From the NCBI GenBank assembly GCA_036346275.1, contig CM070725.1, forward strand, positions 43,772,104 to 43,836,103: 64,000 nucleotides of DNA. The letters are read 5' to 3'. This DNA is from Otatea glauca. Lineage: Eukaryota > Streptophyta > Magnoliopsida > Poales > Poaceae. Shown one piece after another: positions 33,743-43,782 of the stretch (its first letter is position 1; each line of letters begins with the position of its first letter). Below the pieces are notes generated by a model, which saw only the letters and a list, made by a program, of their open reading frames with translations, made no database searches and was not told the origin of the DNA. The translations under genes were made by a program, and so were the position numbers.

Positions 33743-34935
33743 TTGACCTCTTCACAAGAGTCTTCACATTTCGTGCCTCCTCCAGAAGTTTCTTCTGACA
33801 TTGTTCCTTCGTATCCTCTCCACTATACTCGTCGTCCACGAGTTGAGGATTCTTCTGATGTCTCTTCTTCTCCTGTTGAGTCATTTTCTTCTGGGCCTCC
33901 TCGCTACGCTCTTCGTGATCGTCAGTCTATTCGGCCTCCTAAGCGCCTTGGCTTTGCTGGTGCTGTTCTTGCCGAGCCGACTTCTTACCGTGATGCTGTT
34001 GTTCATCAGGAATGGCAGCTTGCGATGGCAGAGGAGATTGCTGCCCTTGAGCGCACTGGCACGTGGGATCTTGTGCCCCTTCCTCCACGTGTCCGTCCCA
34101 TTACATGCAAGTGGGTCTATAAGGTTAAGACTCGCTCTGATGGTTCTCTTGAGCGCTACAAGGCTCGTCTCGTAGTACGTGGTTTCAGCAGGAGCATGGT
34201 CGTGATTATGGCGAGACCTTTGCTCGGTGGCTCATATGACCAGCATTCGCACTCTTCTTGCAGTAGCGTCTGTTCGTCAGTGGTCTATCTCTCAGCTTGA
34301 TGTCAAGAATGCCTTTCTTAATGGTGAGCTACGTGAGGAGGTTTTTATGCAGCCACCACCGGGGTATTCTGTTCCTGAGGGCATGGTTTGTCGTCTTCGT
34401 CGCTCTCTTTATGGCCTCAAGCAAGCCCCTCGTGCTTGGTTTGAGCGTTTTTCTTCTGTGGTCGCTTTGCTGGCTTTTCTGCTAGTACTCATGATCCTGC
34501 GCTCTTTGTTCACACTTCACCTCGTGGACGGACTCTTCTTCTTCTCTATGTTGATGACATGATCATTACTTGGTGATGATACTCGGTATATTGCCTTTGT
34601 GAAGGCACGTCTCAATGAGCAGTTTCTTATGTCTGATCTAGGTCCTCTTCGTTACTTTCTGGGGATTGAAGTCTCTTCTACACCCGAGGGTTTCTTTCTA
34701 TCCCAAGAGAAGTATATTCAGGATCTTCTTGATCGTGCTTCTCTCACTGATCAGCGCACTGCTGAGACTCCTATGGAGCTCAATGTTCACCTTCGACCTA
34801 CTGACGGTGAACCTCTTGATGATCCTACTCGCTATCGTCATCTTGTTGGGAGTCTTGTTTACCTTGGTGTCACTCGTCCTGACATTTCCTATCCAGTTCA
34901 CATCTTGAGTCGATTCGTTCGCTGCCCACCCAGCT
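33743..34935 (+). pseudogene. Copia reverse transcriptase, frameshifted
   Basis: Blocks in order are ITCKWVYKVKTRSDGSLERY (33743-34300 frame), [20 protein letters not shown] and [16 protein letters not shown] (34227-34562 frame), the catalytic YVDDMI at about 34549-34566, and SDLGPLRYFLGIEVSSTPEG (34599-35144 frame). Single-base changes separate them: one base is missing in the ETFA-P-VAH region near 34220, and one extra T just after YVDDMIIT near 34570. Confidence 0.85.
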
Positions 34936-35129
34936 TCACTATGGTCATCTTCTTCGTGTTCTACGATATCTTCGTGGAACTATCTCTCGCCGTCTTTTCT
35001 TTCCTCGATCCAGCTCCCTCCAGCTTCAGACATACTCCGATGCTACTTGGGCTAGTGATCCCTCTGATCGCCGGTCCCTTTCTGCTTATTGTGTTTTTCT
35101 TGGTGGTTCTCTTATTACTTGGAAGACTA

Positions 35130-35440
35130 AGAAGCGCATGCTAGCTTTCGTTCGAGGTAGAGGTTGAGTTGCGAGCGATGGCTCTTTTGACAGCAAAGGT
35201 TACTTGGCTACGGTGGCTACTTGAGGATTTTGGTGTTTCTGTTTCTACACCAACTCCTCTTTTATCTGACAGTACAGGTGCTATTAGCATTGCTCGAGAT
35301 CCAGTGAAGCATGAGCTCACCAAGCATATTGGCGTTGATGCTTCCTACATGAGGACACAGGTACAAGATCAGGTTGTGGCTCTTCAGTATGTGCCTTGTA
35401 ACTTCAATTAGCAGATTTCTTCACGAAGACACAAACTAGA
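35130..35440 (+). pseudogene. Copia RNase H C-terminus
   Basis: The frame at 35169-35411 reads LTAKVTWLRWLLEDFGV, LLSDSTGAISIARDPVKHEL and TKHIGVDASYMR, the last RNase H block of copia Pol. An in-frame stop precedes the usual terminal ADFFTK segment, which is still visible just after it. Confidence 0.8.
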
Positions 35441-35504
35441 GCTCAGCACAGCTTTTATCTCTCCAAACTCAGTGTTGTTGATCCACCATGAGTTTGAGGG
35501 GGGG

Positions 35505-35675
35505 TGTTAGATAGTATCTTTGTTACCTTATATACGAGATTGCTAGTTGCCCTGTATAGAGATTATTTGCCTTGTATAGTTATTGCCTTGTATAGGCTTT
35601 CCTTCTATACCCTCTTGTACGTGTATATATACTGGTCCTTTGGCCTCATGTTTAATACAAGTGCTATTCATAACA
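35505..35675 (+). repeat. 3' LTR of the young copia element
   Basis: This is the 171-bp partner of the 5' LTR, with no difference seen. Confidence 0.96.
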
Positions 35676-36069
35676 GATCTCAGGTCTAAGGATCAATCAG
35701 TATCGTTGTATGAAACAACTTATAACACTAATCAAATCCTCAAAAGGTGTTTCATAAGCGGGTCAATCCAATAGCATGTACACTTACATGTATTCACGTA
35801 ACTATTCACGTAACTGAATGGTATCACATATCCATAATCCATGAAACATGATTATCAATCAATTCATGTGCTTGTTTTGAATAAAGTTTATTGGCGTCCC
35901 GCCCAATAAATAAACAAGGGGCAATTTATAATAATATCATAATCAAATTATAGAGTTTCACGATCAAATCACATACTTGATGATCTATAATATGACACTA
36001 TTAAAGGAACATAAACATAAATACATGATAATCATCTTCATGATTGGTCTCTTAGGCATATTTCCAACA

Positions 36070-36592
36070 CATCTTTCGGCTAACCTAGCCTCCTCTGTCC
36101 CTCCGTACCAACAAGGGGTAGTATAGGAATACTGATCTGTTGTCCATCGACTACGCCTTTCAGCCTAGTCTTAGGCCCTAACTTACCCTAAATGGACAAA
36201 CCTTGCAAAGGAAACTTTTGGGTTTTCGGGGCATTGGATTCTCACTAATGTTTTCGTTACTCAAGCTGACATTCTTGCTTCTACTTCATCGACCCCCGCT
36301 TTCACGTTTGCTTCCCTCTAAGGCGGAACGCTCCCCTACCGATGCATTTTGACATCCCACAACCTCGACAGATCGCTTAGCCCCATTCATCTTCAGCGCA
36401 AGGGTGCTCGATTAGTGACCTATTACATACTCTTTAACAAGTGGCTGTTTCTAGACAAACCTCCTGGTTGTCTTTGCACCCCCACCTCCTTTATCACTGA
36501 GCGGTCATTTAGGGGCCTTAGCTAGTGATCTAGGCTATTTCCCTCTCGACGATGAAGCTTATCCCCCATCGTTTCACTGGCCGACCTTGACC
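36070..36592 (-). pseudogene. Organellar 23S rRNA insertion, segment 2
   Basis: On the minus strand this reads GGTCAAGGTCGGCCAGTG, GATGGGGGATAAGCTTCATC, GGCCCCTAAATGACCGCTCA, TGCATCGGTAGGGGAGCGTT and GCCGAAAGATGG, continuous with segment 1. It stops exactly where an hAT-like end begins at 36593. Confidence 0.87.
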
Positions 36593-37059
36593 TAGGAGTG
36601 CAATCGGCTCAGATTCGGTCGGATATCGCTCTTTTCGTATCCTAAACCATATTATTTATCGGACTCGGAGTCGGATACGGATAGTGCCGGATACGAATAT
36701 GGCGCGAATAATATCGATCACGGATTTGAAGCGAATACAGAGTGGAGTCGATACGGTACCGGATATTTTTATCGGATATCGCGCGAAAATAAATACCGCA
36801 TAAAGCACACATATAGCAATGTTTAATCAACCGTATGAGTTTGAATGCAATAGAACTATCGCAATTAAACAAGTCATTTTATTAGGTAGTCGAACAAAGT
36901 TGCAAAAGTGCATTCAATTTTAATGGTACACATTCAATTTACGCGTAAGAATTTCACAGAAATTTCAGATAGAACGACATCGACTCCCACTTTAAACAAT
37001 TTCACAAAAATCTTATGCCACTACTCATAACACACCTCTCAACCTTTTGTTGATATATT
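36593..37059. mobile_element. Ac-like hAT terminal fragment
   Basis: It begins TAGGAGTGCAATCGG and carries many CGGATAC, CGGTACCGGATA and GGATATCG-type subterminal repeats, resembling the subterminal regions of Ac/Ds-type hAT elements. The opposite end was not found before the rRNA resumes at about 38440. Its insertion seems to have gone with loss of several hundred bp of the 23S sequence. Confidence 0.5.
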
Positions 37060-38212
37060 CAGTGGCGAATCCAGGATAAAAATAGAGGTGGGGCTCCTAT
37101 GTCGAAGTTCTAACTCAACATAAACATATTAATGACACATCTACCGATCTATTGCCAACCAAATTCCAAATTCATACATATTAAATCAGAGAGACAAAAA
37201 TATCAATCAGTCAATAGAATATAGACTTGGGGCAATAGAATACAAAAATCAGACATCAGTTATCACAACAAAAGGCATTGCATTGGGGCTTGGGGCAATT
37301 TTTTATACCGAGCAAAGCAATTATTGGCGCTAGCGAATTATTCTGGCTCTGGTGTCCTCGTCCTAGCGATCAATACAAAGCCGAGAGGCTCCTCGTCCTC
37401 GGTCGCTCCTCCTTGCCGATCGCCTCGGTTCCTATCTGGGCTCTGGCAATGCGCGTTCGGCCGCCAGCTGGACGAAGTGAACCTCGGTTCTTCTCTGGGC
37501 TCTGGAGATGCGTGTTCGGCCGCCGGCTAGACGGCACTCCGAGCGGTCGATTCCTCTCCTTTGGTGATGCATGTTCCGCCCAGCTCCCGACAATACGTGT
37601 TCAGCCTGGTGCTCCAGCTAGCGATGAGCGTTCCGCCTGATGCTCCCCTGGCGATGCGCGTTCCGCCCGACACTCTGAGCTGCCGATAACTCTTCTCGGG
37701 CATCTGCCGCCTATCGGCTACCCGCCTGCCCTGGCCCTGGTGCACTCCTGGTGACCTCGACTCCGGGTCTCCAGCACCCGTCGGTGCCAGCATGCCACGG
37801 TGAGTTCTCGCGAATCGGCCACCCGCCACGTGGTCACGCCCGCCCGTGCGTCTACTGCCCCACGATCGCTCGTGCGTCGGTCTGCCGCCTGCGAGACGAC
37901 ACGACACTGTTCGTCTCTCGGACTCATGGTGTTGTGCTATAGTAAAGGATGCCGAGTACTGTAATAGATGAAAGCCCATGAGAGTAAGGGAGCCCATGAC
38001 TAATTTTGATCGCTCACTTGCCTGGCAATATTGTTTTCTACTTTTCTTCTTACATCTTACTCATAGTTGTCAATTTCTAAACCTGCCGATTTGCCGCCAT
38101 GGCGCCATATCTCTACTTCTTTCTAGCGTTGGGGATACTAGGGGGAGGGGAGTTCGGCCGACCGGAGGTGGGGCTAGCGCCCCAGCCAGCCCCAATGGTG
38201 GATTCGCCCCTG
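37060..38212. mobile_element. Non-autonomous hAT element with perfect 8-bp duplication
   Basis: The ends are CAGTGGCGAATCCA and, inverted, CAGGGGCGAATCCA. The target duplication GATATATT is perfect (37052-37059, 38213-38220). The 1,153-bp element has an AT-rich left part and a GC-rich middle (about 37370-37920) of imperfect repeats around GCGATGCGYGTTCCGCC. No transposase frame is present. The GC-rich part could be expanded minisatellite or captured genic DNA. Confidence 0.85.
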
Positions 38213-38220
38213 GATATATT

Positions 38221-38439
38221 ATATAGTATTATACATGATGTCACGTTGCTTTTGCTCTTCTGGCTTTAGGGAGAAAAATAATACAAAGAAAAGAAAAACG
38301 CATGGCCTTTTGCCTTTTCCTCTTTTAACACAAGTGTTGCTTCCTGTCACCATACAGTGACCGCTCCTCCTTCCCTTCTCCCGCTTCATCCTCCCCTGTG
38401 CCGCGCCGCGCCTGCCCTGCCTCCGCCGTCGCGATCAGC
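38221..38439. other. Unassigned DNA between the hAT element and the rRNA segment
   Basis: No rRNA similarity is seen here. It may be the inner part of the Ac-like element whose left end is at 36593. No gene is supported. Confidence 0.4.
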
Positions 38440-38907
38440 ACGGTTTCACATTCTATTTCACTATCCACTGGGCATTCTTTTCACCTTTCCCTCACAGTAC
38501 TATTTGTTTCCGGTCACCCAGGAGTATTTAGCCTTACAAGGAGGTCCTTGCTCATTCACACCGAATTCCACGTGCCACATGTTACTCGGGTCAGAGCGTA
38601 ACCTAGTGATGCTTTCAGCTGCTGGACTTTAGCCAACTAGGGTACGACACTCAACCGCTTCGCCTAGCAACACAACACTTGTATTGCCTCCCACAACCCC
38701 ATTTTCACGGTTTAGGCTGCTCCCATTTCGCTCGTCGCTACTACTGGAATTGCTTCTGCTTGCTTTCTTTTCGTCTGGCTACTAAGATGTTTCAATTCGC
38801 CAGGTTGTCTCTTGCCCGCTCATGTATTCAGCAGGCAGCTCAAAAGGTTAACCCATTTGTGAATCTCTGGATCTATGCTTATTTTCAACTCCCCGAAGCA
38901 TTTCATC
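38440..38907 (-). pseudogene. Organellar 23S rRNA insertion, segment 3
   Basis: On the minus strand this reads GATGAAATGCTTCGGGGAGT, AGAGACAACCTGGCGAA, GAGCGAAATGGGAGCAGCCT, GCTAAATACTCCTGGGTGAC and TGTGAGGGAAAGGTGAAAAG, the 5' portion of plastid-type 23S rRNA. It is the same strand and order as segments 1 and 2, so all three are one insertion split later. Confidence 0.87.
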
Positions 38908-38981
38908 AGTCTCAATCGATCCCTGCCTCTTTTCTTTCTGAGACGAATTAAAATTCCACTAGCACCATGCCTCAAGAGGCC
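38908..38981. repeat. Right copy of the duplicated LINE segment flanking the rRNA insert
   Basis: It matches 28914-28991: both contain AGTCTCA, GATCCC, GAGAC, TTAAAATTCCACTA and GCACCA in the same order, with about one difference in six. The two copies flank the 23S insertion directly. Confidence 0.75.
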
Positions 38982-39484
38982 TCAATTGGAGATGCCCAAA
39001 CCATCTCAAACGATGTATATCATTGTTGCGGATTCAATCCTGCCTTGTATGACCACAGATCCACCGTAGCATCCACATATCTATTACGCTCATTTTCTGA
39101 ATATGTTGTCTTTTTGTCGCCCAACATTTTGCTCCATACAACATTGCATGTCTGATCGTTGTCCTATAGAACTTACTCTTTAACTTTTGAGGGACTTTTT
39201 TTTATCACATAGGACACCATATGCTTAGCGACATTTCATCCACCTCGCTTGCATCCTATGGCTCACATCTTCATCAATCTCGTTGTTACTCTATAGCATC
39301 GATTCCAAATATCAAAAAATTTCATTCATGGGCACTACTCTCCCATTCAGACTCTCCATCATTATTCATAGCACCACTGAAAACACGCCTCATATACTCC
39401 ATTTTAGTCTAACTAAGTCTAAAGCCCTTCGATTCTAAAGTCTTTCTCCACAACTCTAGTTTCCTATCAACACCTTCCTGAGAC

Positions 39485-40195
39485 TTGCCTGCTGGCCACC
39501 GCCTCCCATCCCTTCTCCCTCTGTAGTCTCATAGCTGCCCCTTCACATAGGCGAGCAGGGCCCAGATCCAGCCATCTCCTGGCTCCCATGGTCGCGTCCT
39601 CGTCGTCCAATTTCTTGCACCTTTCCAAGAATTCTTGTACTAGATGGAGATCATCCCATTCTTTTTCTACATTTTCAAAAAAATTTCTTGAAATTTATTG
39701 AAGATGAAATTTCTTGTACCGATGAATTTCTTGAGAAGATGGAATTTTTGTATCCGATAATTTTTCACTGATGTAAGAGAGAAAAGAAGAGTGGTGTCAC
39801 TGTTCTTGAGGATGGTACCCGATGAAAATTTTTGTTCATGAACAAATATGCTGCTAAATTCACTCGTTGTTTGTTGTTCATGAACAAATACGGTCTTTAT
39901 TGGATTTTGATTAGTAAGGAAGATTTTGATAAGTAGTAAGGAACACAGAGTAAGATGGATAGGAATGTACCAAAGATGAAAAGTTTGAAATAGATGATAA
40001 TGATTGTAACAGTGAATGAACAAGGTAACTTGTATAAAAGGTATTACAGGCTTTTCAACTTTAAGCCATAGCTTAAGAGGCCGAAAAACTCAGTTACCAA
40101 ACACCTTGGCTTAGCTTAAAAGCATAATGCTTATATGCTGCTTAAGCAAAAAACCAGCTTTAAGCTAAAAGCCTAAAAGCCAAAATAGTCTAAGA
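39485..40195. other. Sequence replacing the LINE polymerase core
   Basis: No coding similarity is seen. Positions of about 40048-40185 hold inverted GGCTTTT, AGCTTAAGC and GCTTTAAGC-type motifs suggestive of a small hAT-like MITE, without clear ends. A TTGTTCATGAACAAATA palindrome occurs twice (about 39832 and 39877). Confidence 0.4.
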
Positions 40196-40690
40196 CTAAA
40201 CAATTACGGATGTAATATTCGCGTCTTCTCCCACATTACATATCCCTTCCACGACAATCCTCTCCTTAAAGGCCCATAAGACGTCCCCTTTGAGTTTCCA
40301 CCACTTCGTCCTTATGACTTTAGCCGGTATAACTTTACAATATATTCTGGCTCGTTTGTCCTCCCTCCTAGCAAGGAAAAAATCAATATGGCTGGAATGC
40401 TGACCATTGCTAAAGGTAACTAAATGGGATTGTCTCTTTTTAAAGGTGTTAACTATCATGAGGTCATAGGCTACGACAAAGTCCAAGATATCTTGTCCTT
40501 CTTGGTTCCTATCACCATAACCAAAACCCACCCTCTCAAGCCCCCCACTAGTTGTACCAACATGACTATTGAAATCGCATCCTAAGAGAAACTTCTCACT
40601 GCTAGACTTCTAACCATGTCATCTATATCTTCCCAAAATTGCCTATTAATGTCCTCACTCAAGCCTGCTTGTGAAGCAAGATACTAAATG

Positions 40691-41889
40691 GCCTAACAAT
40701 TAATAACCATGATAAGAAAATCAACATTGCCTGGAAATATTAAGCTGTACAAAGTGCCCCAACCACAGATACGTGACTTTAGTTGCGACAGAATACAACA
40801 AACCTCACCTTAGTTGTAAGAAGAAGTATAAATTTAAACTCGATATCCCCCACCAGACAAGAACCGCCTAATTGTTTCATGGAAAGGCTCAAAATCCTGA
40901 ATGAGCATGCAGTGCACAAGACATTAGCAATTTCTTGTTCAAGGGGCTGATTCTTCTTCTTCTTCAGCAAGCAACAGCTCGTACAATCACCTAGACAGAA
41001 CAGATGTTCCAGTTTCTCTAGAAAGTCTGTTGTATGGTAGAAAATCTGTTGACTCTTGTTTGGCGAGTGAAATAAAGGAGACAATAAACAAAGGAAGGAC
41101 ACGGAATATTTGGTTCGCGTGATTACCGCTCTTCTTAAAGTTGTAGAAGAACAGAGAGAGTGAAACCACTTAACTCATGGCTTCATGACAAACTTGCCAT
41201 ACAAAAATTACGAAAACTTCCGATTTGTTAGCCCCGGCTAATATACTTCTGTGGTCTTTCCGTTTCCTCTTCCTTGCTTTCTCACATGTCCCACTAATGG
41301 CATAACATTACTACATAAGCGCTCGCCAAACTCACTGTATAGCCAAAATCGATGAGGCAAATGCACGAACCAAAACCTACACCCCAAAATTGAGGAAAAG
41401 TACCTAAAAACCACGAAATCTATCTGGGAACAAAAAAACGCTTACAATGCAAAATATGTAATTCTTTGCGCTCAAATTGGCACCAACATTTCTTGACGCA
41501 ATTGACCATAAAACGCATGCAGGGTGTAAAAATAAGGAGATAGCCCCACAAAATCACGCCCACATTTGTGAACGGAGAGTGGATAGACACCTGGACAGTT
41601 TTTTTTCTGAAAAAATCTAAACCTTAATTACGAGCACACGCAATCATAGACGATGCCACTAACGAACCAAATCAACAATACCACACAACAAAACCAAAAA
41701 ATACCACAACAAGCACGCCCAAAACCCCCCAAAAACAACCGCAAAAAATGCAAAACAAAAATGCCTCAAAACGCAAGCATTCCCCACCAATTTCTCCCCG
41801 GAAGCGCCCCAACCGAACTGGAACCAACCTATCACATAGAACCCCAAAATTTGCAACGAACCGATCGCGGCTGGTTCATCGAGCGCGAG
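40691..41889. other. Intergenic or intronic DNA
   Basis: Minus-strand frames at 40779-41169 and 41659-41955 show no domain. If the donor at 41899 is real, this is the start of a long minus-strand intron. Confidence 0.4.
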
Positions 41890-42480
41890 CGCGCGTACCT
41901 CACGGAGCCACGCAATTCGAGCAGCCGGACGCCTAGCTTCGCGGCGCAAAACCATCTAGGGTTTTCATCCCCAGGAGCCAAATCCCCTCCTTCCGCACAA
42001 AACCCACACGACCTTCTTCTCTTTTTTTCTTAGACGGAAAACGCACACGCGCTTTGAACAGAAGGGGAGGAGAGGAGTGGCGAGTGGGAGAGAGAACTAC
42101 GGAGCAGCGAGAGTCACGTCCATTTTATGCTTGCCTCTCCCCCAACCACCTACACATAGTCACTCTACCGTGCATCTTAGCACATCACTGAATCATCGAC
42201 CCCACCAAATGCGGGCCCCAGTAGTTGTGAGGAGAGTAAGTCATACAGTAGTGCAGATGCGGAAGGGTATTTACAAGGGCCCCACTTGTCAGAAAGAGTG
42301 GAGCTATTGGATGCATGGACTGCGCTCTCGCGAGGATGCGCGCGATCTAGGCCGTAGATTAGCTCAGCCTTTCTGGCCTAGGGTCATTACGAGCCATCGG
42401 ATTATGAGAACTTTTGACGTGATTGGTGGGTGCTTTGGTTGGGGACAGGATCTGACACGTGGTGGAGTTGCCAGTTTTGC
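41890..42480 (-). promoter_or_regulatory. Candidate promoter and non-coding first exon, minus strand
   Basis: On the minus strand a GC/CT-rich block with AAACCCTAG (about 41960) ends in CTCCGTGAG followed by GTACGCG at 41899, a good splice donor. Upstream (42100-42480) are CACGTGTCAG (about 42458) and ACAAGTGGGGCCC, motifs common in grass promoters. It lies upstream of the EDM2-like gene on the same strand and could serve it or an unseen gene. This is inference from motif texture only. Confidence 0.4.
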
Positions 42481-42828
42481 AGCAGGGGCCGTGCGGGCGA
42501 AAGCGATGGACGGTGAGAGATTTGATCCGACGGTGCGTCGACGGTGCAGACGGGGGACACGCAGAATTACAGGCTTACAGCCTCGGATGCTGCGGCCCTT
42601 CTCCGTAGAACTGAGGAGGCTTTTACTGCTACATTTTGATCGCGCGGGGCTCCATCCGCTCCACAGATTCAGACAAATTCAGAGGAAGAGACAAATTCCG
42701 AAGCCAGCGTTTTTCTGACCTTTTTATAATTTCTTTTCAAACTAGCATCCTTCTAAACTTATCTATAAAAATATTTTTCTCTTTGACCGTGAAACACACG
42801 TTATGTAGCACAAGTCACCTATCGTGCA

Positions 42829-43594
42829 TGTCGGGGATTGGTAATCTCAGCACGGGTGAATACCCCTAGGACTCAAGCCCGTCTCTCACGAGTCCGAAGT
42901 GCGCATCCCTTAGCTCGAGCTCGCATGTACGAGCTCGAGCATGCGCTTCCCGAGCTTGAGTCCATATCCGGCGAGCTCGGGCTCGGGTAGGAGGATAAAG
43001 CTCCAACCTAAGCTCGGAACCGTAACACTCGTACCGTCCAGACCGAATCTTTTCTTGTAACGGTCCGTTTTGAAGAAGCAGAAACCTTCCCCTACGTGAG
43101 AACTAGGGCCAACCCATCCCCTACATGGGAATTAGGGCCAACGACTCTCAACAACTCCCATTAGCTCACAACTACTCCCGTCGGCTCACAATAACTCGTG
43201 TCAGCTCACGACGACTGCATGACATCGATCTCGGAAAAGAGCAGGGGAAGCTCCCAAAGGGCTCAAATAGGGTGATAAGGATCCAGAACAGGAAGAAAAA
43301 AAAGGAAAGGAAGAACACTCTCCCACGTACACTCTGGCTTGAGCAGAATCGAGCTTGAGCTCCCATTGTACTCTTCCACAAAGCATTGCATTCAACCTTT
43401 GCCTAAGAGCAAGACTGGAGTAGAGCTTTTACCCGGACTTGGGGGCTCGAACCAGTATAATCCTCGTGTCCACAGAGCTGTCTCTCCTCCCTGTCACGCG
43501 CGACGACGCCCTTTCCCGGACGAACACGACCTCGGGCTCCGCCCTCACACGATCCTCCACACCCCCTCGCGGTCGACGGTCCCGATCGTCGACA
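42829..43594 (+). repeat. 5' LTR of the gypsy element
   Basis: The 766-bp LTR starts TGTCGGGGATTGG and ends GATCGTCGACA. It is rich in GAGCTCG-type motifs. It is diverged from the 3' copy by many transitions. Confidence 0.92.
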
Positions 43595-43782
43595 ACTAGC
43601 GCCCACCGTGGGGCCCGAAGTTTCGTTCGTTCGAAGTCTATCGCTTCAGCGTCACCAACACCTCCGGTAGCGACAACAACATGTCGCCCTTAGCGAGCCT
43701 GAACTCAGATGCGGTTCCCGAGTGTGAAGGCTTCACTTCCATGTGCTCACCATCGTTGTCGCCACGCTAACGCATTGCCTTT

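Larger units (their letters stand above)
30378..35675 (+). mobile_element. Very young Ty1/copia element with broken frames
   Basis: Two 171-bp LTRs appear identical base for base. The target duplication GATCT is perfect (30373-30377 and 35676-35680). The primer-binding site TGGTATCAGAGC (30549-30560, initiator-Met tRNA type) and the polypurine tract GAGGGGGGG before 35505 are intact. Gag, protease, integrase, reverse transcriptase and RNase H occur in that order. All are split by single-base insertions or deletions and larger losses, so it must have moved with proteins from another copy or decayed while its LTRs stayed uniform. Confidence 0.95.
29302..36069 (-). mobile_element. Solo LTR of an Angela/BARE-like copia element, interrupted
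   Basis: On the minus strand the LTR begins TGTTGGAAATATGCC (36069 downward), the characteristic start of the Angela/BARE/RIRE1 group. It ends at 29302 (plus-strand TGTTGGGGAATCGG). It is flanked by perfect CATCT duplications at 29297-29301 and 36070-36074. Removing the nested copia element leaves about 1,465 bp of LTR with no internal region or partner, so it is a recombination-derived solo LTR. Confidence 0.88.
28695..40690 (-). mobile_element. RTE-type LINE, 5'-truncated and interrupted
   Basis: The element reads on the minus strand. Endonuclease C-terminal sequence lies at about 40690-40196: RQFWEDIDDMVR in pieces, then GFGYGDRNQEGQDILDFVVA, KRQSHLVTFSNGQHSSHIDF and LARRED. Post-polymerase sequence lies at about 39480-38910: LESKGFRLS, TKMEYMRRVFS and, in broken form, the tail. 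The last part is at 28991-28695 (MWEESIKRDLRVWNVSKELT), ending in a (GTT)n tail near 28700-28725, the usual RTE 3' end. The polymerase core is missing, replaced by about 39485-40195. Stops are frequent and it is inactive. The 28992-38907 interval is a later insertion. Confidence 0.85.

Noticed and set aside
36070..36592. A working rRNA gene
   Set aside because: The similarity is strong, but the copy is diverged, split by transposons and lacks parts of the 23S gene, so it is a nuclear pseudocopy. A mitochondrial origin was considered, but the wording fits plastid 23S better; this was judged from memory and not by alignment.
40779..41169. N-terminal exons of the EDM2-like gene
   Set aside because: Minus-strand frames of 107 and 60 codons were read for the expected family sequence and none matched.
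42077..42718. 213-codon plus-strand frame
   Set aside because: It has no domain, and the region reads better as a promoter of a minus-strand transcript just outside the gypsy LTR.
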